A program made the translations under genes and the position numbers. A stretch of 64,000 nucleotides of DNA from Parachlamydia acanthamoebae (GTDB taxonomy: Bacteria; Chlamydiota; Chlamydiia; Chlamydiales; Parachlamydiaceae): NCBI RefSeq assembly GCF_000875975.1, contig NZ_BAWW01000066.1, positions 620,001 to 684,000 of the forward strand, written 5' to 3'. How positions within the stretch are numbered: position 1 is the stretch's first letter; each line of letters starts with the position of its first letter. The notes under the pieces were generated by a model. The model was not told the origin of the DNA. It saw only the letters and a program-made list of their open reading frames with translations, and searched no databases. Of this stretch, positions 56,801 to 64,000 are shown piece after piece.

Positions 56801-59249
56801 CCTGACTGTTCCTTACTCCGAAATAACGGATCCCAAAGGAAATGTGACTGTTTCCATTTATAACACGCACAATAATATCTCTACCCTTCAAATTAAAAAC
56901 GCTTTTGGTCAAATCATTCAGCAGCGAGAATTTTTTTATGATGGCGTAGGACAGTTAATCGAGACGCGGGAAAAAGTCTTTAAACAAAATGCTTTTGATC
57001 GAGAAGTTATCACAAAATGGACCTATAATTCCATTGGGGATGTTGCTTCTTGTATTGAAGCTGTGGGAACACCCGAGCAGAAAAGTACCTTTCACGCCTT
57101 TAACAACTATAGTCAAAAAGTTTCCACAACAAAACCTGATGGGAACTTGATCTATTTTACATATGATGCCAAAGGTCGTCTATCGGCTATTGCTTCTGCT
57201 GACCAGACACTTTCTTATGCTTATACCTACGATTTGAATGACAATCCCATTATCGTTCAAGATTTTGTCAACAATTGCCAGAATGTCAGGTCATATGACC
57301 GGTGTGATCGATTGGTTGAAGAAAAATTAGGGAACGGCCTTAGCATGCGATATGCATACGATCGACAGGGACGGATTCATTCGAGTACGCTTCCTGATGA
57401 TAGCCACGTGGTCTACACATATAACGCTATAGACTTAACAGAGGTTAAGCGGCTCAATTTATCGGGCGAAGAGCTTTACTCACAGACATACAAGTACGAT
57501 CAAGCGGGCAATGTTGTTCAAAAAGGCCTTCCTTTTAACCTAGGTAAAACAACTTACACCTATGATTTGCTTGGGCGGCATAAATCCATCCACTCTCCAC
57601 ATTTTAGTGAGACGGACGTAATGTATGATGATGTTGGAAACCTTCTCAAGCAAACTTACACAGATCCTCTAGGCAGTTTACCTTGTCAATATTCCTATGA
57701 TGATCTTTATCAGCTTAACTCTGAATCAAGCCAAGCTAGTCACTCATATCAATATGATTCTCTCTATAATCGTTTGATGAAAGATGAGGAGTGTTTTGAT
57801 TTCAACTCTCTCAATCAGCTTTTAGGAGACCGGGATGGCACTTATTATTATGATCCCAATGGAAACCTAACTGAACGGCATGATCAAAAATACGCCTATG
57901 ATGTCTGGGATCGCTTGCTTTCTGTCACAGTTGGGAATACGCGGTTCAATTACACCTATGATGATCTAAGCAGACGACTTTCTAAATCTAAAGCGCTTTG
58001 GGATCCCTTGACAAATGCATGGATTGTTCAAGATGCCGAATATTACCTTTACCAGGGATATAATGAAGTGGGTGTTTGTGATAAAGATCGGCGTTTAATT
58101 GAATTTCGCACGCTTGGACGTGGTCAAGGGGGAGAGATTGGCGCTGCTATTGCTTTTGAAATTCAAGGACAAGTGTACATTCCTGTGACTAACTTCATAG
58201 GCAATGTCCAAGTTCTCTTAAGCACTGCAGGTGAACCCGTTGATGTCTACCGATACACAGCTTTTGGAGAAGAGACAATTAGCGATTCTGCGGGTAATAA
58301 CAAAGAACCCACCAGTGCTTGGCGTTTTTGTTCCAAAAGATGTGATTCAGAAACAGGCTTCATTTATTATGGAAGACGTTATTACGATCCTCAAACGGCC
58401 CGTTGGATAACCGCTGATCCCCTTGGTTATGAAGCGGGGGCAAATCTCTATGCCTATGCAAATAACAATCCCCTAATAAATATTGATTTGTATGGTTTAG
58501 ATGCAGGTCTAGTTGATGACCAAGATCAAATATCACATCAAGAAAATGCTGAAGCTAAAGCTGACGGCCAAGATTCGAATATCATTTATGAATCTGTAGC
58601 TGGAATAGCTAATGGTTATGCCGATCCCGGTGGTAGCCTTGATAAGCTTTTTCGATATGCTGGAGAGGTTTTTCAAGCTGTTTGTAATAGAGATTTTACA
58701 GGGATTAGGGAAAAGCTAAGCCAAAAGAGCCTTGGTTGGGTATGTGGCACAATTTGTGAGGTTTTTACAGTTGGGCTTATGCTCATATCGAATCCAAAGG
58801 GTATGCAAGCGGTTGTCACCATGATAAGATGTGGAATCACACATGCCAAGCAGGCCTTTAGGAAGATTGTCTCTGTCGCAACGTTATCTATTGTTGACCG
58901 AGCGAGGTCAGCGATAAAGAATCAAGCAAAACTTTTGCCAATAAGAAAGGAGGCGAAGGTGGCTCTTAAAGAAGAATTCAAATTGATTACAAAGAAAATT
59001 TTAAAGAATAAATCCATTCAGAAATTAAAAGAGAAATTTCCTTTTATTTTTGAGAAAGATCCTTTAACTGGTTCGGGAATAATCAATCATAATCCCTTTA
59101 ATCCGCAGACTGATTCAAGAAATCCAAACACGAGTGAGAATGTAAAACAGTATGATGGTATTGGTTTAGGTGAAGATTCACACTCGGATAATGCGGCAGA
59201 AGGAAACATCCATACATTCTATGATTCTATTTTTGACTTTGGCATGTAA
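53823..59249 (+). CDS. Exported Rhs/YD-repeat protein
   Basis: 1808 residues from the ATG at 53823, chosen because GGAG lies 8 bp upstream and a signal peptide follows (MRSFQYFLVTFILLFSALMA). The longer frame from 53667 is unlikely. N-terminal about residues 40-120 contain the DUF6531-like block GMVNVVTGDFVQHDIDLVLP, then LERTYASSFGSHG. The middle has dozens of YD repeats (YEYDAFNRL, YTYDPLGRK, YAYDRQGRI), and the Rhs core GFIYYGRRYYDPQTARWITA lies near residue 1510. A 250-residue C-terminal domain follows after NIDLYGLDAG. It has no match I know. In Rhs proteins this end is a toxin or effector carried in a beta-cage. Confidence 0.92.
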   Translation: MRSFQYFLVTFILLFSALMAEEEDLLLEPSEEIARTPRSKEKNDIRISFANLLGIPNGIVEGMVNVVTGDFVQHDIDLVLPSSTPLTLERTYASSFGSHGSLSVGWNFNHYKVLHLYPIQKDRFEALLNEGMGAIAKFEGYKPIPAKSNISPESLKLGATNCGKGEISGKTNPNNISLHNHTGSGRGHLSILEGSGMRHHFTHLSFKDNDNFYIYQSHHPNGNFFDYYYKKKQVNACSLYDSKGNYVSHYEIYMNSTNKEKTIEIFSSDKRKVSYSLKKINHQWLLFDVESTDVPSIKYVYGDFCEYPHLVKKILPDSRYVQISYWLKNEACGGTEIDIKDPRHHTVKCIMQPVGLTSDPIQTYSFEYKLKGQGEGGETIVRDVQGNKTSYHYNTSQRLTKIEYCGRLAKGAHRRDNFYWGGENNTNLMIHAITDQNNGVQLLHHFTYDAYGNPLTETIEGNLSGQNMCNPMVGNDQKVAKTGCESHVKICDYELQTSYNHKVCEREGIKKTKYSYYKGKDQVATKFIYDGNNIKERHFYQYNDQGMLTREVTDDGSQTNELNRTNVRQCLIHEISPVKEGLTYLPEEEKFSCVDANGQNACFKRVVNHYDKHGRLIAQDHFETDRSPSPRYRLHWTYDAHGNVIEQVNAAGETIYRTFDANDNVLSERGSHLPYRKNFSYDFMNRLTSVETIDEADISYKLFYEYDKRSNRTASIDHYGNKTCYEYDAFNRLVKTIYPPLPRDNGEIFAPTEEFEYSALGYVTKTRNGNEDLTIQQNTIRGQPYYINYPDGSIERMTYILDGNLKEKTEKNGMRTVYTYDYKDRALTSESFSPEGECLGKHSYEYSAFHLLKETDAKGHVTTYEYNPQGQLTGAIKEGSAVYYTYDPLGRKETIKTFFGHGENDYTLDVFAYDLHDYVIEARQEDAFKNVLRKQTFVYDADGNQVETSTYSDAGVSTVKTTYNCHKQPTSVTDSEGNVTRVTYRYDYVDVYGLTVPYSEITDPKGNVTVSIYNTHNNISTLQIKNAFGQIIQQREFFYDGVGQLIETREKVFKQNAFDREVITKWTYNSIGDVASCIEAVGTPEQKSTFHAFNNYSQKVSTTKPDGNLIYFTYDAKGRLSAIASADQTLSYAYTYDLNDNPIIVQDFVNNCQNVRSYDRCDRLVEEKLGNGLSMRYAYDRQGRIHSSTLPDDSHVVYTYNAIDLTEVKRLNLSGEELYSQTYKYDQAGNVVQKGLPFNLGKTTYTYDLLGRHKSIHSPHFSETDVMYDDVGNLLKQTYTDPLGSLPCQYSYDDLYQLNSESSQASHSYQYDSLYNRLMKDEECFDFNSLNQLLGDRDGTYYYDPNGNLTERHDQKYAYDVWDRLLSVTVGNTRFNYTYDDLSRRLSKSKALWDPLTNAWIVQDAEYYLYQGYNEVGVCDKDRRLIEFRTLGRGQGGEIGAAIAFEIQGQVYIPVTNFIGNVQVLLSTAGEPVDVYRYTAFGEETISDSAGNNKEPTSAWRFCSKRCDSETGFIYYGRRYYDPQTARWITADPLGYEAGANLYAYANNNPLINIDLYGLDAGLVDDQDQISHQENAEAKADGQDSNIIYESVAGIANGYADPGGSLDKLFRYAGEVFQAVCNRDFTGIREKLSQKSLGWVCGTICEVFTVGLMLISNPKGMQAVVTMIRCGITHAKQAFRKIVSVATLSIVDRARSAIKNQAKLLPIRKEAKVALKEEFKLITKKILKNKSIQKLKEKFPFIFEKDPLTGSGIINHNPFNPQTDSRNPNTSENVKQYDGIGLGEDSHSDNAAEGNIHTFYDSIFDFGM

Positions 59250-59390
59250 CGAGAGCGTTATGAAACCATGTATGAGCACATTCTAAAATATCGAAAAGAA
59301 TGTGCTCATCAAGATTTTTCCAGCACACTTGAAATAAATAAAAATTTAAATTAAATTGCTTCGCAATATTATTTAAAAAAATCGTGTGCT

Positions 59391-61073
59391 ATGACAAATC
59401 TATATGAAAATCTTCTCTTTCCCTCTTTACGACAAATGATGCATGAAAAAAGCGAAAGCTATGAAAGCTTGCGCGAAAGGCATGTCCAAATTATGTGGTT
59501 AGAACAAAAGTTTTTTACTTTGTTACATACCACACAAGGATTCCCTATTCAAATTCTTTCTCCAGGAATTTGGAATGCAGAAGCGGGACCTGATTTTTTA
59601 AAGGCTCACAAGTTTAAAAGTTTGATGACATGTTTAAATAAATATAAGCGTAAGATTGACATTCGTTTTTTTAATCGGTTTTTAAAATCTTTAGTCGAAG
59701 AATTTGGTAAAGGGGGTACTGTTAAACCCAGTTTGGAAAAATTGCAAATGGCTTTTGTTAATGAGGAGTGTGAATTTTTTTTACAGAGAGATTACGAGCA
59801 CCTGGCATGGAGAAGTCAGCTAAAATCGGGTGATATTCTGCGTGTCAATGGCAAAGAAATTGTTCTGGGAGAAAGAATTGGTGAAAAATCCCGTGGATTT
59901 GATAGAACCATACATTTTGCTATTCAAGGAGATAAGCAAAAGATTGTCTCGATCCCCATTAATGAGGCAATCCTGGGAACACGCAAATGCTTATCGAAAG
60001 AGGAAGGGTATGTACTTAGAATGCCCGAAGTTTTTGAGATTGATGCTTCAGGTGCATATGCTATTATGGAACGTCTGGCGGATCCACTAGATCTCAATTG
60101 GCTTAGCCAACGAGATCAATTTGCCAAGGAAGATGAAGATCGTGTTGGGGCATTAGCCACCGTTATTAACTGGTTGCACGAAAAAAAAATATCACCCGCC
60201 AATTTATCTCCTCGCCATTTGATGTTTAGTGCATCGGGGGAGCTTAAAACCTTAAAGCTGATTCTTAAGACGGCATGTTTTGATATTAATATGTTGCAGG
60301 CCTTTGTTCTCAAATGTTCTGCAGGGAACTTTAGAGTTTTTCAACATTTAATGGAGGCTTCTAATCTTAGAAAAGATCCTTACGGAAAATTTTATAAACA
60401 AATTATAAGCATTTCTTTGGACGAAAATATTGAATTTCCTGAAGATCAAGCCAAATTTGTGATAGATCCTTGCGTAGAATTTTATAAACAAATTATAGGC
60501 ATTTCTCTAGAAGGAAATATTGAATTTGATGAGGATCCAGCCAAATTTGTGAAAGAGCTAGCAAAGAAAGATCCGCTTATTGATTCAAATGCTATTAAAA
60601 GAGCTTTAAAGCTTGTGGAAGAAATTATAAAGCCCCAGAAATGCATTGAAAAAGTTAAGCAGATTAACCAACTAAAACTTGATATTTTGATATTAATGGT
60701 ATTTGCTGAAGATCCAGCAAAATTTGTGAAATATCTAGCAAGGCAAAATTCGATTATAGATCCAAGTGTTATTAAAAGAGCTATAATGCTTGTTGAAGAG
60801 GTTAAAGAGCTTCAGATTAAATGCATTGAAAAAGTCCAGCAAAACAAACAACTAAAACGTGATGATTTGGTCTTAAGGGTGTCGAATGAAATTTTGAGAC
60901 AATATAAGATTTCTAATGCTCTCGGTGTAATTTGGCCTAGTTTAGCTGATCACGTGCAAGAAGCGATTTTTAAAAATGAAGAAGCCTTAGCGGCAACGGA
61001 AGCCGCTTTAGCAGCTGGAAGAGAACGACGACGTCAACTATCATCTGCACGACGTGAATTAAATTTTTCCTAA
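59391..61073 (+). CDS. Chimeric protein: DUF2851-like N-end, degenerate kinase core, repeats
   Basis: 560 residues. The first 75 (MWLEQKFFTLLHTTQGFPIQ, ILSPGIWNAEAGPDF) are like the start of DUF2851 proteins, but the rest of that family is missing. Residues about 150-310 look like a protein-kinase fold (GERIGEKSRGFDRTIHFAI, then INWLHEKKISPANLSPRHLM) in which the catalytic HxD is replaced by NLSPRHL, so it would be a pseudokinase. Residues about 325-500 hold repeated units (see repeat entry). The C-terminus is Ala/Glu-rich and coiled. It lies 142 bp after the Rhs gene, and no ribosome binding site is clear. An immunity or partner role is only a guess. Confidence 0.6.
   Translation: MTNLYENLLFPSLRQMMHEKSESYESLRERHVQIMWLEQKFFTLLHTTQGFPIQILSPGIWNAEAGPDFLKAHKFKSLMTCLNKYKRKIDIRFFNRFLKSLVEEFGKGGTVKPSLEKLQMAFVNEECEFFLQRDYEHLAWRSQLKSGDILRVNGKEIVLGERIGEKSRGFDRTIHFAIQGDKQKIVSIPINEAILGTRKCLSKEEGYVLRMPEVFEIDASGAYAIMERLADPLDLNWLSQRDQFAKEDEDRVGALATVINWLHEKKISPANLSPRHLMFSASGELKTLKLILKTACFDINMLQAFVLKCSAGNFRVFQHLMEASNLRKDPYGKFYKQIISISLDENIEFPEDQAKFVIDPCVEFYKQIIGISLEGNIEFDEDPAKFVKELAKKDPLIDSNAIKRALKLVEEIIKPQKCIEKVKQINQLKLDILILMVFAEDPAKFVKYLARQNSIIDPSVIKRAIMLVEEVKELQIKCIEKVQQNKQLKRDDLVLRVSNEILRQYKISNALGVIWPSLADHVQEAIFKNEEALAATEAALAAGRERRRQLSSARRELNFS
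60375..60554 (+). repeat. Two tandem 90-bp units inside the chimeric gene
   Basis: The unit starting at 60375 (GATCCTTACGG...) recurs at 60465 (GATCCTTGCGT...) with strong similarity, both encoding 'DP-x-x-x-FYKQII-x-ISL...'. Downstream another pair (EDPAKFVK at 60534 and again at 60711, period 177) repeats a larger helical module. Recent in-frame duplication. Confidence 0.75.
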
Positions 61074-61265
61074 AATTCAAGGAAGATGGGGAATTGTTTT
61101 TTTTTGGGAAAATCGATTATAATAAAATTAAGTAATTGTAATTAAACGGGTTATGAAATCAATCAAAAAAGAATAAAAAAATAGACGAATAAATAAAATT
61201 TTTTCGATATAGAAAATGAGGAGAAGGTAACGGTCATAGCAACTGAGAAATCGGAGAATGTTGTG

Positions 61266-61670
61266 ATGCAAAATTACACGATGGTGATGTTTGGCGAGGC
61301 AGAGAAAGGTGAATTTCGAACAGCTTACTACTGTAAGACGCTTTCTCACTTAGTCGACTATTTTGGCAACCCTCCGCCAGAAAGCAGAGGATTGCATTTT
61401 GCTGTACAAGCTTTACTATATCAGCGCGATCTTGTCTTCTTTCGTGTCAAAGAAGAGGGATTTAGCTTTCAAGATTACATAGAGGGTCTTCACCTACTAG
61501 AAAATCAAAGATCCATTGAACAAATAGATGCGATTGGGATTCCAGGTGTAGGAGATTCTGAAATTATTCATGCCTTGACTCCCTTATGCAAAATTTATCA
61601 CAGCATCCTCGTGCTGACTGAAGCAGATTTATGCGACTATCTATTAGATAGTCCCACATCAAGAGCGTGA
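61266..61670 (+). CDS. Unidentified conserved-type small protein next to ahpC
   Basis: About 134 residues. GGAG lies 9 bp before the ATG at 61266; a GTG one codon earlier is the alternative. It has no signal or membrane segment. It alternates strands and helices (TMVMFGEAEKGEFRTAYYCK, YQRDLVFFRVKEEGFSFQDY, ALTPLCKIYHSILVLTEADL). I recall a small hypothetical gene beside ahpC in Chlamydia (CT602 next to CT603), and this may be it. It ends exactly where ahpC, converging, ends. Confidence 0.7.
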   Translation: MQNYTMVMFGEAEKGEFRTAYYCKTLSHLVDYFGNPPPESRGLHFAVQALLYQRDLVFFRVKEEGFSFQDYIEGLHLLENQRSIEQIDAIGIPGVGDSEIIHALTPLCKIYHSILVLTEADLCDYLLDSPTSRA

Positions 61671-62261
61671 TTAAGCTTGGAAAGCGAAGTATTTTTCGAG
61701 TCCTTCGGGTGTTGGGAGCATACTCTTTTTGCCAACTTGCCAGTTTGCTGGGCAAACTTCCCCATGCTGCTCAAAGTTAAGCAAAGCATCTAGTATACGG
61801 ATGGCTTCTTCAACTGAGCGACCGAGAGGGAGATCGTTCACAACTTGGTGACGGACAGTTCCTTCCGTATCGATTAAAAATAGACCGCGGTATGCAATCC
61901 CTTCGGCTTCGATGAGAACGTCATAGTCTCTAGCGATAGACTTATTAATATCGGAAACGATCGGATAGGTAATTCCCTCTATTCCGCCTTTGGATTTTGG
62001 TGTATTAATCCAGGCGTAGTGTGAATAAGGACTGTCAACTGAACATCCAATCACTTGGGTGTTTCTTTTTTCAAATTCAGCTAGTTTTTCTTGAAAAGCA
62101 TGTAATTCTGTTGGGCAAACGAATGTAAAATCCAATGGATAGAAAAAAAGCACAACATTCTTTCCTCGATATTGAGAGAGAGAAAAATCTTGCACAATTT
62201 TGTTTTCGACAACTGCTTTTGCGATAAAATCAGGGGCCTTTTTTCCAACTAATACTCCCAT
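61671..62261 (-). CDS. ahpC: Typical 2-Cys peroxiredoxin
   Basis: 196 residues from the ATG at 62261, which has AAAGGAG 7 bp upstream; the longer frame would add eight residues. Peroxidatic Cys49 is in FVCPTE, resolving Cys170 in HGEVCPANW. It reduces hydrogen peroxide and organic peroxides using thioredoxin. The block YPIVSDINKSIARDYDVL and the C-terminal PTPEGLEKYF are typical. It follows the metallo-beta-lactamase-fold gene on the same strand with about 50 bp between. Confidence 0.96.
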   Translation of the reverse strand: MGVLVGKKAPDFIAKAVVENKIVQDFSLSQYRGKNVVLFFYPLDFTFVCPTELHAFQEKLAEFEKRNTQVIGCSVDSPYSHYAWINTPKSKGGIEGITYPIVSDINKSIARDYDVLIEAEGIAYRGLFLIDTEGTVRHQVVNDLPLGRSVEEAIRILDALLNFEQHGEVCPANWQVGKKSMLPTPEGLEKYFAFQA

Positions 62262-62309
62262 AAAATATCTCCTTTTTGTGAGCAATAATAGAAAATTGTA
62301 GAGTTGAAA

Positions 62310-62945
62310 CTAATGATCAAATAACTTTCTTGCATCTGGCAACCAAGACTCTGCACCAATGGTTGTCTCAGGGCCGTGGCCTGGATAGACCCGCGTTATC
62401 GCAGGTAATTTGGTTAGCTTATCCAAAGAATCCCACATCTTTTCTGGTTGGCTAGTGGGAAATGAAAGATTGCCTATGGTGCCTTGAAATAAAGTATCCC
62501 CAGAAAATAAAAGATGCTCTTGAGGACAATAAAAACAAATGCTTCCAGGAGAATGCCCTGGTGTGTGGATCACTGTAAAAGTGAGTTCTCCAATTTTTAG
62601 AAGCTGACCTTCATGCAAAAGCTGATCGGGGATGACGCCTGCAAAAGAAACCCAACAAGGAAGGCCATCGGATCCCGGTTTTTCAAGATTTGGAACATCT
62701 AATGGATGAATTGCAACGGGAATATGATATTGATTTGAAAGGAGAGAAACTTCGGCGATGTGATCCCAATGAGAATGTGTCAATAAAATGGAGGTGGGGG
62801 TCAGCTTCCGAGAAGTCAGGTAGCTTGCGATAACTTTAGCGCTGCCGACTCCTGGATCTATAATAGCTGCTTGATGCGTTTGTGGGCAACCCACGACATA
62901 AGCATTTGTTTCAAAAGGGCCAGTAGGAAATGCTGAAATAATCAT
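62310..62945 (-). CDS. Metallo-beta-lactamase-fold hydrolase (glyoxalase II-like)
   Basis: 211 residues. The metal motif is THSHWDH (His57, His59, Asp61, His62), followed by HTPGHSPGSICFY, LFSGDTLFQG and VYPGHGPET. The family includes hydroxyacylglutathione hydrolase; without the C-terminal domain it is the YcbL-like, single-domain form, so the substrate is open. Its ATG follows directly on the 3' discriminator base of tRNA-Arg, leaving no room for a ribosome binding site except inside the tRNA. It is followed by ahpC on the same strand. Confidence 0.92.
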   Translation of the reverse strand: MIISAFPTGPFETNAYVVGCPQTHQAAIIDPGVGSAKVIASYLTSRKLTPTSILLTHSHWDHIAEVSLLSNQYHIPVAIHPLDVPNLEKPGSDGLPCWVSFAGVIPDQLLHEGQLLKIGELTFTVIHTPGHSPGSICFYCPQEHLLFSGDTLFQGTIGNLSFPTSQPEKMWDSLDKLTKLPAITRVYPGHGPETTIGAESWLPDARKLFDH

Positions 62946-63019
62946 TGCACTGGAGAGGACTTGAACCTCTAACCGCCCGGTTCGTAGCCGGGTACTCTAT
63001 CCGATTGAGCTACCAGTGC
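62946..63019 (-). tRNA. tRNA-Arg (anticodon ACG)
   Basis: Minus strand: acceptor GCACTGG pairs with CCAGTGC and discriminator A. The D arm is AGCTCAATCGGATAGAGT, the anticodon arm CCCGG-CTACGAA-CCGGG gives ACG, and the T arm is AGAGG-TTCAAGT-CCTCT. CCA is not encoded. Its 3' end touches the start codon of the next gene. Confidence 0.96.
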
Positions 63020-63099
63020 AGAAAAAAGACAAGTTTGCAGAATAAATGTGTTTTTTTCAAGAGAAAACAATCAAAATTCTGAAAAACTTATCTACTTGT

Positions 63100-64000
63100 T
63101 TATCCTCCCCAGGAAGGATAGTGCTTTTCACCTTCGCTAGCACCCACTTTTGTTGGTTTGGAATTTTGCAACCCGACCAGATAAAGGCAGTTGGATTGAC
63201 TATCGGTGCAATTGTAAATCAGCATTTTGCTATTTGGAGACCATGAGGGATTTTCCTTATGCCCACTTCCAAATGTGATTTGTTTTTCTTCTTGCTTACG
63301 CAAATCGTATACCCAAATTTGGCGTGTACCTTGCGTCAATGAAGAGTAGGCGATTTTTGTTCCATCAGGGGACCAAGAAGGAGCCGTGCTTTCTCGTGAA
63401 TATTTGGTAATGAGTTTAGGTTTAATATCTTTTAAAAGCACATTTTCTTTGGGGATGTCTAGAATATAAACGCGAGGAGAGCCGTCTTTGTTCGAGGCAA
63501 AAGCGAGTTTTTTTCCATCTGGGCTAAACGTTGGGGTTCCTTGTACGGATTGCCCGCAGGAAAAAATTTGGCGAGGTTTTCCCTCCGCTCCTTTTTCAAT
63601 AGAAAATGGCTGAATAAATAAGTCAGGGTTACCACCCACATCGCAAATAAATGCAATTTGATCTCTTTGAGGAGAGACTGTGGGCATTAATTGATTGCCA
63701 CGCACGTAATTGAGGCGGCGACCAATTCCTTCATTGACCTGCGCCACATAAATTTTTGGCTGTCCGTTTTTATAGGATGTATAAATCATACTGCCGCTTG
63801 AAAATCCTGGTTTAGCAGGAATGTAGCTTGGTGTGACGCAATAGCCCACCGTTTTATGTGTCGTGAGTTTTCTGGGATTGTAGCCATCATAATCCGCTTC
63901 CCAAATTTCGGAGATCCACTTCTTTTCTTGTGTTGAGCGATCGGGGGTTTTCACTGTATAGAGAACTCGAGATGTCGCAATTCCTGGTTGATGGAAAAGC
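63100..64000 (-). CDS. tolB: TolB, C-terminal part (5' end outside window)
   Basis: The frame is open to the right edge of the window (GIATSRVLYT precedes the first GTG at 63954). The visible 300 residues hold TolB-type blades: FVCTPSYIP-like opening, TPTFSPDGKKLAFASNKDGS, APSWSPDGTKIAYSSLTQGT, NPSWSPNSKMLIYN, ending PSWGG. TolB is a periplasmic beta-propeller of the Tol-Pal system, which links outer membrane, peptidoglycan and cell division. In Chlamydia tolB lies near pal and ahpC as I remember it, and ahpC is present here. Its start and signal are outside. Confidence 0.9.
   Translation of the reverse strand, partial: LFHQPGIATSRVLYTVKTPDRSTQEKKWISEIWEADYDGYNPRKLTTHKTVGYCVTPSYIPAKPGFSSGSMIYTSYKNGQPKIYVAQVNEGIGRRLNYVRGNQLMPTVSPQRDQIAFICDVGGNPDLFIQPFSIEKGAEGKPRQIFSCGQSVQGTPTFSPDGKKLAFASNKDGSPRVYILDIPKENVLLKDIKPKLITKYSRESTAPSWSPDGTKIAYSSLTQGTRQIWVYDLRKQEEKQITFGSGHKENPSWSPNSKMLIYNCTDSQSNCLYLVGLQNSKPTKVGASEGEKHYPSWGG

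Noticed and set aside
1-64000. CRISPR arrays, rRNA genes, prophage
   Set aside because: No regularly spaced repeats, no rRNA-like sequence and no phage structural genes were seen.

Overview
The window is chromosomal DNA from a member of the Chlamydiae, most likely an environmental (amoeba-associated, Parachlamydiaceae-type) lineage. Four observations support this. The ribonucleotide reductase small subunit carries the chlamydial class Ic signature (Phe in place of the radical Tyr). Several gene orders match what I remember from Chlamydia: thrS / ParA-like / pGP6-D-like, dnaQ / tsaE / a Chlamydiae-only family, and ispA / a GlmU-like hexapeptide protein. There is a leucine dehydrogenase like the chlamydial ldh. 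There is also a Cys-rich secreted outer-membrane protein of the Protochlamydia Pom type. Genes absent from Chlamydiaceae as I know them (sugar-nucleotide pathway, Wzy-like polymerase, Tat translocase, PdxST, Rhs protein) point to the larger environmental genomes.

Layout. 1-6.5 kb: a cut-off gene, a MORN-repeat lipoprotein, an exported S9 peptidase, tRNA-Ser and two unknown genes. 6.7-11.9 kb: a tight four-gene operon encoding all five activities for UDP-ManNAc3NAcA-type sugars from UDP-GlcNAc, with the oxidoreductase and acetyltransferase fused. 12-17.2 kb: a small Gly-rich membrane protein, a decayed gene and nrdA-nrdB. 17.7-24.2 kb: an inositol-monophosphatase-family enzyme, an unknown 493-residue protein, recA, a prenyl diphosphate synthase and two further genes. 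24.2-24.9 kb: a 700-bp non-coding region with DnaA-box-like 9-mers and an AT-rich inverted repeat, across which the G/C bias of the plus strand changes sign. This is the best candidate for the replication origin.

25-32 kb is accessory and partly decaying: an isochorismatase-like hydrolase, an exported lone M17 N-domain, an amidohydrolase, three pseudogenes, tRNA-Pro and a DUF1254/DUF1214 protein. 32.4-35.8 kb is a polysaccharide cassette (Wzy-like membrane protein plus GT2 and GT4 glycosyltransferases) that could use the sugar made by the 6.7-11.9 kb operon. 35.9-47 kb is mostly core: pdxS-pdxT, dnaQ, engB, tsaE, ldh, bioY, tatA-tatC, the plasmid-like ParA/pGP6-D pair and thrS. 47-64 kb: a 989-residue protein with a papain-like Cys/His/Asn arrangement, the Pom-like porin, a dead ISNCY-type transposase, an 1808-residue exported Rhs protein, a chimeric repeat-bearing protein, then ahpC, a metallo-beta-lactamase-fold hydrolase that starts directly at the 3' end of tRNA-Arg, and the C-terminal part of tolB.

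The strongest leads for follow-up are the origin candidate, a 19-bp palindrome present about 20 kb on either side of it (one copy inside the ParA/pGP6-D pair), the sugar pathway with its fusion enzyme, the papain-like giant protein, and the tRNA-Arg/hydrolase junction.
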